This document shows, piece after piece, positions 50,834 through 58,907 of a stretch of 64,000 bases of DNA (position 1 is the stretch's first letter; every line of letters starts with the position of its first letter). Origin of the DNA: Coraliomargarita algicola (lineage in GTDB: Bacteria > Verrucomicrobiota > Verrucomicrobiia > Opitutales > Coraliomargaritaceae). Below the pieces are notes generated by a model. The model was not told the origin of the DNA and did no database searches. It saw only the letters and a list, made by a program, of their open reading frames with translations. The stretch spans positions 2,046,001 through 2,110,000 of the forward strand of contig NZ_CP138858.1 in assembly GCF_033878955.1 (NCBI RefSeq), given 5' to 3'. The translations under genes and the position numbers were made by a program.

Positions 50834-51616
50834 CTACTGCCCGAAGAGCTGCTTCAACAAATCTGTCGAGCGCGCTAAAGGATTTTCACGTATCGCTTTC
50901 TCTTCCGCAGCCATCGCGGTAAAGAGGCCATCCAGTGCTTGATCATTCACATATTGGTCCAGATCAAAATCACTGGCAGCGATTCCAGTAAAGGACTGAA
51001 TTTTAGAGAAGAGCCCAGTCCCTGAACTTGGCACAGCCGACTGCATCTCCTTATATGCGCGCGTAGCACCTGTCGCATCCGTTGCTTGCGAAATCAGTGG
51101 CAGCATACGCTCACTCAACTGAGCGCGGGATTTCTTTTCGAGGAAACGGGTAATGGCATCGTCCTCTCCCTTCCAAAGTGTATTAAGGTCCTCTAGTGTC
51201 AGGCTATTGATCGCCTCCTTCACAATCGCAGGCGCAGCAGCGACGCCTGCTTCCGCGGCACGATTGATCGTAGCCTGAACATCATCTAAACGATAGTCTT
51301 GATTGATCAAAGCTAAAGGCTTGCGCAACTTCTCAACCGCGCGGGGCAATGGAATTTGATACAATTCAGAGTTAGCAAACCCACCCTGCTGCCCCAGTGC
51401 AGTCAATGCACGTTCGGCAGAAACGGCCAATGCTTCACGTAGCGCTTTGGCCAATTCATCGGCATTTGCAAACGCACTCCCGAGCTCCGTATCAGCCGCA
51501 GGACTACTTTTAAAAATAGACAAAGCTCGACTCGCCCAGGAGGACTCGGCGCGCAGCGCCCCAGTCGATAGTAGAACAGTCAGAGCAACAAGAAGTGTAT
51601 TTTGAATAGAACGCAT
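50834..51616 (-). CDS. DUF4197-type periplasmic protein
   Basis: A 260-residue protein with a signal peptide (about 1-23, LLVALTVLLSTGALRAES) followed by an all-helical domain. LREALAVSAERALTALGQQGGF, YQIPLPRAVEKLRKPLALI, AAEAGVAAAPAIVKEAIN and LDQYVNDQALDGLFTAMAAEEKAIREN, AR-S are the conserved segments of DUF4197. Members are exported and widespread in Gram-negatives, with no known role. It is convergent with the gene before it and 45 bp from the pirin gene on the same strand. Confidence 0.82.
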   Translation of the reverse strand: MRSIQNTLLVALTVLLSTGALRAESSWASRALSIFKSSPAADTELGSAFANADELAKALREALAVSAERALTALGQQGGFANSELYQIPLPRAVEKLRKPLALINQDYRLDDVQATINRAAEAGVAAAPAIVKEAINSLTLEDLNTLWKGEDDAITRFLEKKSRAQLSERMLPLISQATDATGATRAYKEMQSAVPSSGTGLFSKIQSFTGIAASDFDLDQYVNDQALDGLFTAMAAEEKAIRENPLARSTDLLKQLFGQ

Positions 51617-51661
51617 GTAGAGAAAGCTAGCGCTTCAGCCACAAAAGGCGAGCGAAAGGAC

Positions 51662-52381
51662 TCAATCGATAGGCAAGTCGAACAGCATCACTTGAGCGAC
51701 CTCTGTCCCTTGCTGCACAAAGTCCAGATCAGCAACATCTGTCAGCGCCAGCGAATCCCCCCGCGAGAGCTGTTCTCCCCCCACTTGAACGTCACCCTGC
51801 AGGACGAATATCCAATAGCCGCGCCGCTCACTATCACTGACATAGGACACCGACTTCCCCTCACTTAAGCGAAGAGTGCGCAGCTCTGCGTCTTGGCGAA
51901 TCGCCATCGAGCCCTCATGCCCATCCGGGGACAGAATGAGTTTCCATTCGTTATCCACGGCACCGAGCATCGGCTGATCGGCATAGCGTGGTTCAAGCCC
52001 CGTTTCGCTCGGCTGAATCCATATCTGCATGATATGCACGGGCTGATCCGCCGAAGGGTTGAACTCACTGTGCACCACTCCGCTGCCCGCACTCATGTAT
52101 TGAATATCCCCTGTTTGAATCACACGACCATTCCCCAGACTATCCTTATGCTGCAACTGACCATCGAGAACGAGAGTGATGATCTCCATGTCCCGATGCG
52201 GGTGCGAAGGAAAGCCGCCACTGGGCGCGATGATATCATCGTTCACCACGCGCAAGGGGCCGAAGCCCATGCGCTCGGAGTCATAGTGTCCGCCGAATGA
52301 AAAACTGTGCCGACTATTCAGCCAGTCGAAATCACTGTGCATACGCTCTTCTGAGCGTGTGAGTTGTTTTGTAAGTGTCAT
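51662..52381 (-). CDS. Pirin-family cupin protein
   Basis: A 239-residue bicupin. The N-terminal cupin has the pirin pattern FDWLNSRHSFSFGGHYD, then PHPHRDMEIITLV-like PSHPHRDMEIIT (two His ligands) and SAGSGVVHSEFN (third His, Glu). The C-terminal cupin is degenerate. YhhW-type bacterial pirins with this pattern can oxidise quercetin; other members are regulators. It follows doxX by 26 bp, and the same MarR-type operator stands upstream of doxX, so quinone or phenolic stress is a likely theme. There is no signal peptide. Confidence 0.88.
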   Translation of the reverse strand: MTLTKQLTRSEERMHSDFDWLNSRHSFSFGGHYDSERMGFGPLRVVNDDIIAPSGGFPSHPHRDMEIITLVLDGQLQHKDSLGNGRVIQTGDIQYMSAGSGVVHSEFNPSADQPVHIMQIWIQPSETGLEPRYADQPMLGAVDNEWKLILSPDGHEGSMAIRQDAELRTLRLSEGKSVSYVSDSERRGYWIFVLQGDVQVGGEQLSRGDSLALTDVADLDFVQQGTEVAQVMLFDLPID

Positions 52382-52407
52382 GATAGAATGTGCCTTTTTC
52401 TAATGAA

Positions 52408-52842
52408 TCATTTTGCAGCGAGCTTACGATCGACCGAGAAGGCTCCCCCACCACCGATGGCGAGAGTGAGACTGGTGAGTAGCAGCGTGAGCGGATATTC
52501 CATGCCGTTATTCGAGGCAAAGAAAGCGCTGGAGTGCGCGGTGAGAATGGCAACCGCCATGGTGCCCGCGAGGCTGAGGCCTGCCAATCGTGTCATTAAG
52601 CCCACAATCAACAGCAAACCGCCAACAAATTCTGTACCGCCCGCCATCGCCGCCATCAATAAACCCGGTTTCAGGCCAAGGCTCTCAGAGAAAAATTGCC
52701 CCGTCGCTTCGAGGCCATAGCCCCCAAACCAACCGAATAACTTTTGTGAACCGTGCGCAGCCATCACGACACCGACGCCTAAACGGATCGGCAAGAGCGC
52801 GATGCTGTTGGAAGTATTGAGGAGGATTTCTATGATTTTCAT
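52408..52842 (-). CDS. DoxX-family membrane protein
   Basis: The ATG at 52842 gives 144 residues with four hydrophobic helices (about 13-30, 50-66, 73-90, 108-130). LLPIRLGVGVVMAAHGSQKLFGWFGGYGLEATGQFF is in pattern DoxX (R-x-x-x-G, H-G-x-Q-K-L-F, G); the family sits with thiosulfate:quinone oxidoreductases and redox-stress genes. The frame is open to 52878, but the upstream codons cross the operator region. It begins the doxX-pirin operon, 42 bp after a CTTGA-TCAAG palindrome. Confidence 0.85.
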   Translation of the reverse strand: MKIIEILLNTSNSIALLPIRLGVGVVMAAHGSQKLFGWFGGYGLEATGQFFSESLGLKPGLLMAAMAGGTEFVGGLLLIVGLMTRLAGLSLAGTMAVAILTAHSSAFFASNNGMEYPLTLLLTSLTLAIGGGGAFSVDRKLAAK

Positions 52843-52883
52843 ATTTATTGTTCTTTCTATTTGTATTTCAGCCCACACAAAAC

Positions 52884-52895
52884 CTTGACATCAAG
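52884..52895. promoter_or_regulatory. MarR-type operator upstream of doxX
   Basis: CTTGA-CA-TCAAG lies 42 bp before the doxX start codon, in the gap between marR and doxX. The same palindrome with the central dinucleotide TG occurs at 53388-53399 before marR. Two copies of one site on either side of a MarR gene strongly suggest autoregulation plus control of the doxX-pirin pair. Confidence 0.65.
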
Positions 52896-52913
52896 ATATA
52901 TGGGTAAATTTTA

Positions 52914-53363
52914 TTATTCAGTCAGCGCTTGGCTACGACGGCCCAGCTTGCGCATCAAATCAGCAAACTGAGTGCGTTCCTTCTCGGAGAATTCGCTGAA
53001 CAGCGTGTCTAAATTGGCCGCGTGTGCGGCGAAGGCGTCCACAATCACCTCACGCCCAAGCTCGGTAAGATGCACGAGCACAACGCGAGCATCGCCCTCA
53101 CTTCGCTCACGGCGCACATAGCCCTTCTTTTCCATTCGTTGCACAGCGGTGGTAATTGAACCGCTAGTCAGCAGCACCTTCTCGCCAATGGTGTTCACTG
53201 GCAGCGCGCCCTTATGCAGCAAAACTTCCAGCACTGCAAAGTCCGACAAAGAAGCAAAGCCTTGCTTTGCGATACTCTTATGATCGTAGCGCATCACCCC
53301 GTGCGATGCCTTCCAAAAGAGAAGAAAGAGGTGCGAACCAGAATGTTGATAAATCTTGGGCAT
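52914..53363 (-). CDS. MarR-family transcriptional regulator
   Basis: From the ATG at 53363 the product has 149 residues; a TTG three codons earlier (53372) is the alternative. It has the winged helix of the MarR family: FAVLEVLLHKGALPVNTIGE, then VLLTSGSITTAVQRMEKKGYVRRERSEGDARVVLVHLTELG, where the last part is the wing. Flanking helices form the dimer interface. Such regulators are released from DNA by phenolics or oxidants. Identical CTTGA/TCAAG operators lie upstream of itself and of doxX. It is on the same strand as, and just upstream of, doxX and pirin. Confidence 0.9.
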   Translation of the reverse strand: MPKIYQHSGSHLFLLFWKASHGVMRYDHKSIAKQGFASLSDFAVLEVLLHKGALPVNTIGEKVLLTSGSITTAVQRMEKKGYVRRERSEGDARVVLVHLTELGREVIVDAFAAHAANLDTLFSEFSEKERTQFADLMRKLGRRSQALTE

Positions 53364-53387
53364 GACACTCAAGCTAGCAACAACTAT

Positions 53388-53399
53388 CTTGATGTCAAG
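53388..53399. promoter_or_regulatory. MarR-type operator upstream of marR
   Basis: CTTGA-TG-TCAAG lies 25 bp before the marR start codon, within TATCTTGATGTCAAGCTA. It matches the site before doxX (52884-52895) except for the central two bases. Binding here would give negative autoregulation. Confidence 0.65.
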
Positions 53400-53405
53400 C
53401 TAAAA

Positions 53406-54200
53406 TTAATCCCGCATCCGAAACGACAGCGAGAACTCGTGCGCTTGCCCGGTCGGCGTGGGCCCCGCGGAACTTGCCATGCGAAACGCAGCGAGGACAG
53501 ATTGATCAAAGGCCGCATTGCCCGATCCGGGGCGCAGGCGCGCATTGGTAATCTGCCCCGATGCAGACACATTAAAAACCACCTCAGCCACCAATTGAAC
53601 ACCAGCGAGCTGAGCGGGCTTGGTCCACGCGGCGTCAATGCGTGAGCGCAGGCGTGAACTATAACTAGCCAAGGCCGACAATTGCTGCGATGAAAGCTGC
53701 GGGTTTGATTGACTCGCAATCGGATTGCGGGGGAGCACTAATTTAGGCACATCGATTTGCCGCACTTGAATATTTGGACGAGGCGTCACAACTTGCCGCG
53801 GCTTAGGCGCCTCCTTAGGGTGCTCTTTGAAAAAATCATCTGCCGACATCAACTGAGGCGCCGGCTTGGGCGTCGGTTTCGGGGTGGGGGTGGGCGTCGG
53901 TTTCGGCGTCGGGGTGGGCTTAGGCGGTGTAGGCGTCGGCGCGACTGGCTGCGGCTCCGGAATGTCCACTTGTGGCACGGGCGGTAGCTCAACCGGAGGC
54001 AGGTCGACAGGCAACTGTGGTTCCGGCGTGGACTGTTGCGCCTGGCTCACTTCGCTGGGCGGCTCTACCATCTCAAAAACGTGTGGTTTTTCCTTCGGTT
54101 TGAAAGCTTGCACGATAGTCGCCAGAAACAAGCCCAACAGAACCACCAGGTGTAAAATCACCGCAGTCCACAGGGGTTGGTTCTTCGTGAGTTTCATCAT
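53406..54200 (-). CDS. TonB/TolA-like energy transducer
   Basis: A 264-residue protein with an N-terminal membrane helix (about 10-31, LWTAVILHLVVLLGLFLATIV), a long Pro-rich spacer (about 45-120, with repeats such as PTPTPPKPTPTPKPTPTP) that can span the periplasm, and a C-terminal TonB-like domain (about 175-264, SRLRSRIDAAWTKPAQLAGV, VVFNVSASGQITNARL, FDQSVLAAFRMAS). Its start overlaps the exbD stop (ATGA), so it is the third gene of the exbB-exbD-tonB operon. It couples the proton gradient to an outer-membrane process; the TolA-like RIDAAW motif makes a Tol-Pal-type role possible. Confidence 0.85.
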   Translation of the reverse strand: MMKLTKNQPLWTAVILHLVVLLGLFLATIVQAFKPKEKPHVFEMVEPPSEVSQAQQSTPEPQLPVDLPPVELPPVPQVDIPEPQPVAPTPTPPKPTPTPKPTPTPTPKPTPKPAPQLMSADDFFKEHPKEAPKPRQVVTPRPNIQVRQIDVPKLVLPRNPIASQSNPQLSSQQLSALASYSSRLRSRIDAAWTKPAQLAGVQLVAEVVFNVSASGQITNARLRPGSGNAAFDQSVLAAFRMASSAGPTPTGQAHEFSLSFRMRD

Positions 54201-54610
54201 TCGACTTTGGTATCTAAACTAATCTTGGAGAGCTTACGCTGCTTAATCATGTCCACCACTGTAATGACTTTTTGATAGGGCAATTGAGCATCTGCCCGGA
54301 TACTAATCACAGACGGCGCAGGGTCCATCGCCATAGTATCTAATAAATCTCCCAGCTGCAGTTCAGTCACTTGTTGATCCCCCCAATAATAAAGCCCCGC
54401 GCGATCGATTGATAAAGATTGAAAATCTTCACGATCTTCCGACTGCGTCTTGGCAGTTTCAACTGGCAGGTTTAACTCGACGGTCTGCTCAAGCAAAGGC
54501 GTAGTCACCATAAAAATAATCAGCAACGCAAACGCGAGATCGATCAAAGGAGTGACGTTGATCTCGGTCAGTGCAGAAAGCCGGTCTTTGCGATGGAATT
54601 TACGAGCCAC
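54197..54610 (-). CDS. exbD: ExbD/TolR family protein
   Basis: A 137-residue protein with one membrane helix. LTEINVTPLIDLAFALLIIF is the conserved segment, with the essential membrane aspartate (D in PLIDLAF, near residue 24) that carries protons. The rest is a small periplasmic domain. The start is a GTG at 54610. It lies 44 bp after the exbB-type gene and overlaps tonB by 4 bp. Confidence 0.9.
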   Translation of the reverse strand: MARKFHRKDRLSALTEINVTPLIDLAFALLIIFMVTTPLLEQTVELNLPVETAKTQSEDREDFQSLSIDRAGLYYWGDQQVTELQLGDLLDTMAMDPAPSVISIRADAQLPYQKVITVVDMIKQRKLSKISLDTKVE

Positions 54611-54654
54611 AGTGAGAATTATAAATTAATAATTAGGAACTAGGTAAGCAGAAA

Positions 54655-55386
54655 CTATGCATTCGCAGCCGCCTGTGCTTCGAGCTCGATACGATCCGCA
54701 GCAGTACTGGCGAAATTCTCCAGCTCAACCACTGCAATTTTGGTCTGTTGCAAAAGATAATTATACCCAAAAACGGACGGAATCGCGACAATCAAACCTG
54801 CCACGGTAGTCAACAAGGCACCGGAAACACCCGGGGCCAGACTCTGCAAGCTAGCCGACCCCGCGCCTGCCATACCACCAAAAGCATCCATCACCCCCCA
54901 AACAGTGCCCAACAACCCCATGAAAGGAGCCCCGGTGATAATAGAGCCCAAGACCACCATCTTCGCTTCGTAACGAATGATCTGTTCGGCGACGCTACGT
55001 TGAAGCGCATTTTCCACATGCCCCATGCGAAGTGTGGCACGGTGCGGGTCCGCATTACTCAAATCACCACCATAGCGGCGAAAGGCCTCCAGCGCTTCGC
55101 GAATAATATTGTAATATGGGCCCGCCCCCTTGCCGGGCCGCTCCGGATCCAGCGCGATCAGATGCGACTCCTTACTTAACAAACGCTCGTAGCGCTGATT
55201 TTGCGACCGCAGCTTGGACAGATCCATGTATTTACCCAGCATCACCGTCCACGCGACTATACTTAATAGTCCGAGAATAAAAATGACCACCTTACCCGCG
55301 AAATTCGACTGCGCGAAATAAGTAAATACATTGGGCCCGGCGGCCGCCTGAATGAAAAGAGAATCGAATACAAAAGTGAGGCTCAT
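54655..55386 (-). CDS. exbB: ExbB/TolQ-type MotA-family proton channel
   Basis: A 243-residue inner-membrane protein with three helices: about 28-48 (GKVVIFILGLLSIVAWTVML), 140-165 (LGSIITGAPFMGLLGTVWGV) and 185-205 (GALLTTVAGLIVAIPSVFGY). APFMGLLGTVWGVMDAFGGMA and ISGALLTTVAGL-type sequences are the MotA/TolQ/ExbB signature. The large cytoplasmic loop of about 90 residues is typical. It forms the proton-conducting complex with the ExbD and TonB proteins encoded just downstream. The gene is divergent from arsR. Confidence 0.9.
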   Translation of the reverse strand: MSLTFVFDSLFIQAAAGPNVFTYFAQSNFAGKVVIFILGLLSIVAWTVMLGKYMDLSKLRSQNQRYERLLSKESHLIALDPERPGKGAGPYYNIIREALEAFRRYGGDLSNADPHRATLRMGHVENALQRSVAEQIIRYEAKMVVLGSIITGAPFMGLLGTVWGVMDAFGGMAGAGSASLQSLAPGVSGALLTTVAGLIVAIPSVFGYNYLLQQTKIAVVELENFASTAADRIELEAQAAANA

Positions 55387-55488
55387 GAAAAATATAGTAA
55401 AGTCGTTGCAGGAACAGACATCAATAAATCACAGGCGTTCAAAAAGCTTCCAGCTTAAAAGAAAAATGTGAACAATAAATATATTCCA

Positions 55489-55518
55489 TTGACAGTATAT
55501 ACCAAAAACAGGATATAC
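55489..55518 (+). promoter_or_regulatory. arsR promoter with overlapping operator
   Basis: TTGACA (55489-55494) and GATATA (55512-55517) are 17 bp apart and stand 10-30 bp upstream of the arsR start. An inverted repeat GTATAT (55495-55500) / ATATAC (55513-55518) covers the spacer and -10 region, exactly where ArsR would block polymerase. Release on arsenite binding is the usual mechanism; here it is inferred. Confidence 0.6.
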
Positions 55519-55525
55519 ATAACTC

Positions 55526-55909
55526 ATGGAAGCCAGTGAACTCTATAAATGCATCGCGGACCCGCAGCGCTTACGCATCCTCAATCTATTAGAGGCAGGC
55601 GCGCTCTGTGTATGTCACATGCAAGAGCTGCTCGACGTACCGCAAGTCAAGACATCGAAACAACTCGCTGCAATGAAGCAACTCGGCCTGATCGAATCCA
55701 AGCGCGAAGGCACTTGGATGATCTACTCACTGATCGAACCTATCAATGGCCTCCTTCGGGCAAACCTACAATATCTCCGCCAAGCCGAGTGTTCCGAGTG
55801 CAATCAACTGCAGCGCGACCTAGTCAACCGCAACCAACTCATCGCACGCATCGCCGAAGCCAACGACGACTGCCCCGTCAGTGTCTGTGAAAAGATCGGC
55901 TGCTGCTAA
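55526..55909 (+). CDS. arsR: ArsR-family arsenic-responsive repressor
   Basis: A 127-residue winged-helix repressor. The arsenite-binding motif ALCVCHMQELLD (ELCVCDL in E. coli ArsR) is at about 31-36, followed by the recognition helix VPQVKTSKQLAAMKQLGLIE and the wing REGTWMIYSL. The C-terminus has more cysteines (ECSECNQL, DDCPVSVCEKIGCC) that may add metal sites; the terminal double Cys recalls the arsenic-sensing tails of other ArsR types. It heads the arsenic operon, with a fitting promoter and palindrome just upstream. Confidence 0.9.
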   Translation: MEASELYKCIADPQRLRILNLLEAGALCVCHMQELLDVPQVKTSKQLAAMKQLGLIESKREGTWMIYSLIEPINGLLRANLQYLRQAECSECNQLQRDLVNRNQLIARIAEANDDCPVSVCEKIGCC

Positions 55910-55947
55910 CAGACTAAGAACTGAAATTTACGACAACGATATAAATT

Positions 55948-56118
55948 ATGAAAACGAATACAGAACAAGCCACCAAACAAGCGACTGCCGAAAAGCCCGG
56001 CTTCTTCACTCGCATCCTGAATAAAGTGGACAGCTCTATGAAGGCGAAAGCCGATCAAGCCGCGCAAAACGCATGCTGTGGCGGCGATAAAAACGGCAAA
56101 GGCGGCAAGTGCTGCTAA
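55948..56118 (+). CDS. Small Cys-tailed protein of the arsenic operon
   Basis: A 56-residue protein read from the ATG at 55948. It is amphipathic and charged (EKPGFFTRILNKVDSSMKAK) and ends with two cysteine pairs (NACCGGDKNGKGGKCC). I know no named family, though small Cys-paired proteins occur next to arsP-type genes. The gap before it to arsR is 38 bp and the gap after to the permease is 104 bp. The CC pairs could bind arsenite, so it may be a metallochaperone for the efflux pumps; this is a guess. The codon use is like that of its neighbours. Confidence 0.6.
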   Translation: MKTNTEQATKQATAEKPGFFTRILNKVDSSMKAKADQAAQNACCGGDKNGKGGKCC

Positions 56119-56222
56119 ACACTGCGAGTCGATCCAAAGATTTTTAGCGCCGGTCGCACTGCTTAATCGGCCGGTCAAACACACAACTGCGAGTGCCACA
56201 AAGGGCACTCAATAGAATTCCT

Positions 56223-57176
56223 ATGCTCACATCCATAATAGATAGCCTACTCTACGGAGCACTCGGACTCGATCCGGAGTCACGACTAGTGGGGGCCTTA
56301 CACTTTTTTCTCTACGACACGATCAAGATCTTTCTGCTGCTGGCAGTCATGGTTTTCATCATCGGAATCATACGCACCTGGTTGCCAGAAGATCGTCTCA
56401 AACGCTGGATGGGGCGTGGTGGCCTCTGGGGCAACATGGTCGCTGCACTCTTCGGCGCCATCACTCCGTTTTGCTCCTGCTCATCGATTCCGATTTTCAT
56501 CAGTTTATTAAAAGCGGGCGTGCCACTGGGAGTCACCTTCTCCTTCCTGATCACCTCTCCGATTATTAACGAGTATCTGGTCATCCTCATGGTCGGCGAA
56601 TTTGAAACCCCGATCACCGTCGCTTATGTCGCCAGTGGCCTGTTCATTGGCACCGTAGGTGGTGGCATTCTCGGAAAGCTCAAGCTAGAGAAACACCTGG
56701 AAAAAGACATCATCGCATCCGCAAATGCTGAGAACGAAGTAGTGAGCCACACACTGGTCTCGCGGATACGCTACGGCTGGGATGAAGCCATCAGCGTCAT
56801 TAAGCAAATCTGGCTTTGGGTCATCATCGGCGTTGCCGCCGGAGCCTTCATTCACAACTACGTGCCGCAAGAGACCATTCACTCGCTGATGGAAGCCACC
56901 GGAATCTTCTCGGTTCCAATCGCAACCGCGCTCGGCGTGCCCATGTATGGCAGCTGCGCCGCAATCGTGCCCATCGCAGTGGTGCTCTTCCAAAAAGGCA
57001 TCCCCATCGGCACGGCCCTCGCTTTCATGATGGCCATGGCTGCACTCAGTTTACCGGAAGCGATCATGCTCCGCCGCACCATGCAGCTCAAGCTGATCGG
57101 CATCTACTTCGGCATCACCAGCCTCGCAATCATCTTCACCGGTTACCTGCTCAATCTCTTGGCCAGATATCTATAA
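56223..57176 (+). CDS. arsP: ArsP-type permease (organoarsenical or related efflux)
   Basis: A 317-residue membrane protein with eight to ten helices. AITPFCSCSSIPIFISLLKAGVP is the signature of the SO_0444/ArsP permease family, where the cysteine pair carries substrate, and the second half repeats the pattern (PMYGSCAAIVPIAVVLFQKG). ArsP exports trivalent organoarsenicals; related members may handle other metals. The start is the ATG at 56223, 10 codons into the open frame. Found between the Cys-tailed protein and arsC, it belongs to the arsenic operon. Confidence 0.8.
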   Translation: MLTSIIDSLLYGALGLDPESRLVGALHFFLYDTIKIFLLLAVMVFIIGIIRTWLPEDRLKRWMGRGGLWGNMVAALFGAITPFCSCSSIPIFISLLKAGVPLGVTFSFLITSPIINEYLVILMVGEFETPITVAYVASGLFIGTVGGGILGKLKLEKHLEKDIIASANAENEVVSHTLVSRIRYGWDEAISVIKQIWLWVIIGVAAGAFIHNYVPQETIHSLMEATGIFSVPIATALGVPMYGSCAAIVPIAVVLFQKGIPIGTALAFMMAMAALSLPEAIMLRRTMQLKLIGIYFGITSLAIIFTGYLLNLLARYL

Positions 57177-57203
57177 TCACGTTTTACACAAGCACTCAAC
57201 ATT

Positions 57204-57641
57204 ATGAAAAAAGTACTCATTCTTTGCACTGGTAATTCCTGCCGCAGTCACATGGCTGAAGGCATCTTACGCGCCGCAGCTGGCGACCTCTTCGAGGTCT
57301 TTAGCGCGGGCTCCAAGCCCAAGGGTGCCGTACATCCCCTGGCAATCGAGGCGCTCAAGGAAATCGGGATCGACGCCAGTGGGCACACATCCGATCACCT
57401 CGATCAATATCTAAACACAGGCATCGACACCGTAATTACTGTCTGTGGCAACGCCGACCAAGCCTGCCCGACTTTTCCCGGCAAGGTAAGTCGCTACCAC
57501 TGGGGCTTTGAAGATCCCCCCCATGCACAGCGTCCCGGGGAGAGCGAGCTCGACGCCTTTCGCCGCATCCGCGACGAGATCAAACTCGTCTTCGAGGCCT
57601 ATGCCGCGGGCTACCGCGAAGCTTACAAAGCCTCTGAATAA
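57204..57641 (+). CDS. arsC: Arsenate reductase, thioredoxin-coupled ArsC
   Basis: A 145-residue enzyme of the low-molecular-weight protein tyrosine phosphatase fold that reduces arsenate to arsenite. The P-loop is C8TGNSCR14 (C-x5-R), followed by SHMAEGILR; the later redox cysteine is likely in TVCGNADQACPTFPG (near residues 85-93), and the catalytic Asp in HWGFEDPPHA. This is the Staphylococcus-type ArsC that takes electrons from thioredoxin. It follows the permease by 27 bp. Confidence 0.92.
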   Translation: MKKVLILCTGNSCRSHMAEGILRAAAGDLFEVFSAGSKPKGAVHPLAIEALKEIGIDASGHTSDHLDQYLNTGIDTVITVCGNADQACPTFPGKVSRYHWGFEDPPHAQRPGESELDAFRRIRDEIKLVFEAYAAGYREAYKASE

Positions 57642-57748
57642 TCAAGCCAAAAACTGGCGGCTGTGAGCGACTGCTAAGTCGCTCAGCCATCGGCAATGTT
57701 TCTGAAGTGCAGGCAAATCGAATTCAAAAGCATCCACAGATTGACATA

Positions 57749-58831
57749 ATGAAAACAACACAGATTGACACAGGCTGCTGCCCAAGCGACCGCAAACAAC
57801 TCGGCTTCCTAGACCGCTACCTCACGCTATGGATTTTTATTGCGATGGCGATCGGGGTCACCATCGGATCTGTATGGGAGAGTGCAGAAGGTTTCTTAAA
57901 CCATTTCCAGGTAGGTGCCACCAATATACCAATCGCCATCGGGCTGATCCTCATGATGTATCCGCCACTGGCTAAAGTACGCTACGAGGAGATGCCACGT
58001 GTGTTTCGCAACGTCAAAGTGCTGACGCTCTCGCTGGTGCAAAACTGGATCATCGGGCCTAGCCTAATGTTTGCACTCGCGATTCTGTTCCTACAAGACT
58101 ACCCGGAATACATGACCGGAGTCATCTTGATCGGTCTGGCCCGCTGCATTGCGATGGTGATCGTATGGAACGAACTAGCCGAAGGCGACAACGAATACGC
58201 TGCGGGACTAGTCGCTTTCAACAGTGTCTTCCAAGTGATCTTCTTCAGTCTATATGCCTGGTTTTTCATTACATGGCTCCCCGGGGTGTTTGGCTTAGAG
58301 GGCAGTGTGGTCGAAATCAGCATGGGTGAAGTGGCGAAGAGCGTGCTCATCTATCTGGGCATCCCCTTCTTTGGCGGCATGCTGACACGCTTTATTGGTG
58401 TTAAACTCAAGGGGCGCGACTGGTATGAACAGGTCTTCATCCCCAAGATCAGCCCGATGACATTGATCGCCCTACTACTTACAATCGTGCTGATGTTCAG
58501 CTTCAAAGGCAGCGCAATCGTGGCCCTGCCACTGGATGTGTTACGCATTGCAGTGCCGCTAACGATCTACTTCCTCATTATGTTTTTCATCAGTTTCTTA
58601 ATGGGCAAAATGGTGGGCGCCGACTACAAACAAAGCGTGACCCTGAGTTTCACAGCTGCCAGTAACAATTTCGAGCTAGCGATCGCCGTCGCCATCGCCG
58701 TATTCGGCATCGGCTCAGGCATCGCGTTCACTGCCGTGATTGGACCACTGGTAGAAGTGCCAGTCATGATTGCGTTGGTCAATGCCGCCTTCTGGATACG
58801 CCGTCGCTATTACTCAAAAAGTTTAGCCTAG
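57749..58831 (+). CDS. acr3: Arsenite efflux transporter Acr3
   Basis: A 360-residue membrane protein with ten helices of the bile/arsenite/riboflavin transporter superfamily. ILMMYPPLAKVRYEEMPRVF, LVQNWIIGPSLMFALAIL and LIGLARCIAMVIVWNELAEGDN (the essential cysteine in helix 4) are diagnostic for Acr3. FTAASNNFELAIAVAIAVFG near residue 310 completes it. It exports arsenite using the proton gradient. The ATG at 57749 is preferred to the frame's first start at 57707. It is the last gene of the operon; a weak hairpin (58833-58838 with 58864-58869) follows. Confidence 0.93.
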   Translation: MKTTQIDTGCCPSDRKQLGFLDRYLTLWIFIAMAIGVTIGSVWESAEGFLNHFQVGATNIPIAIGLILMMYPPLAKVRYEEMPRVFRNVKVLTLSLVQNWIIGPSLMFALAILFLQDYPEYMTGVILIGLARCIAMVIVWNELAEGDNEYAAGLVAFNSVFQVIFFSLYAWFFITWLPGVFGLEGSVVEISMGEVAKSVLIYLGIPFFGGMLTRFIGVKLKGRDWYEQVFIPKISPMTLIALLLTIVLMFSFKGSAIVALPLDVLRIAVPLTIYFLIMFFISFLMGKMVGADYKQSVTLSFTAASNNFELAIAVAIAVFGIGSGIAFTAVIGPLVEVPVMIALVNAAFWIRRRYYSKSLA

Positions 58832-58907
58832 ATTCGGCCATGAACTAAAAAGATGAGTGAATAGCCGAACCTTAGGTCAAAAGACACACAACTCACCAGC
58901 AGAAAGC

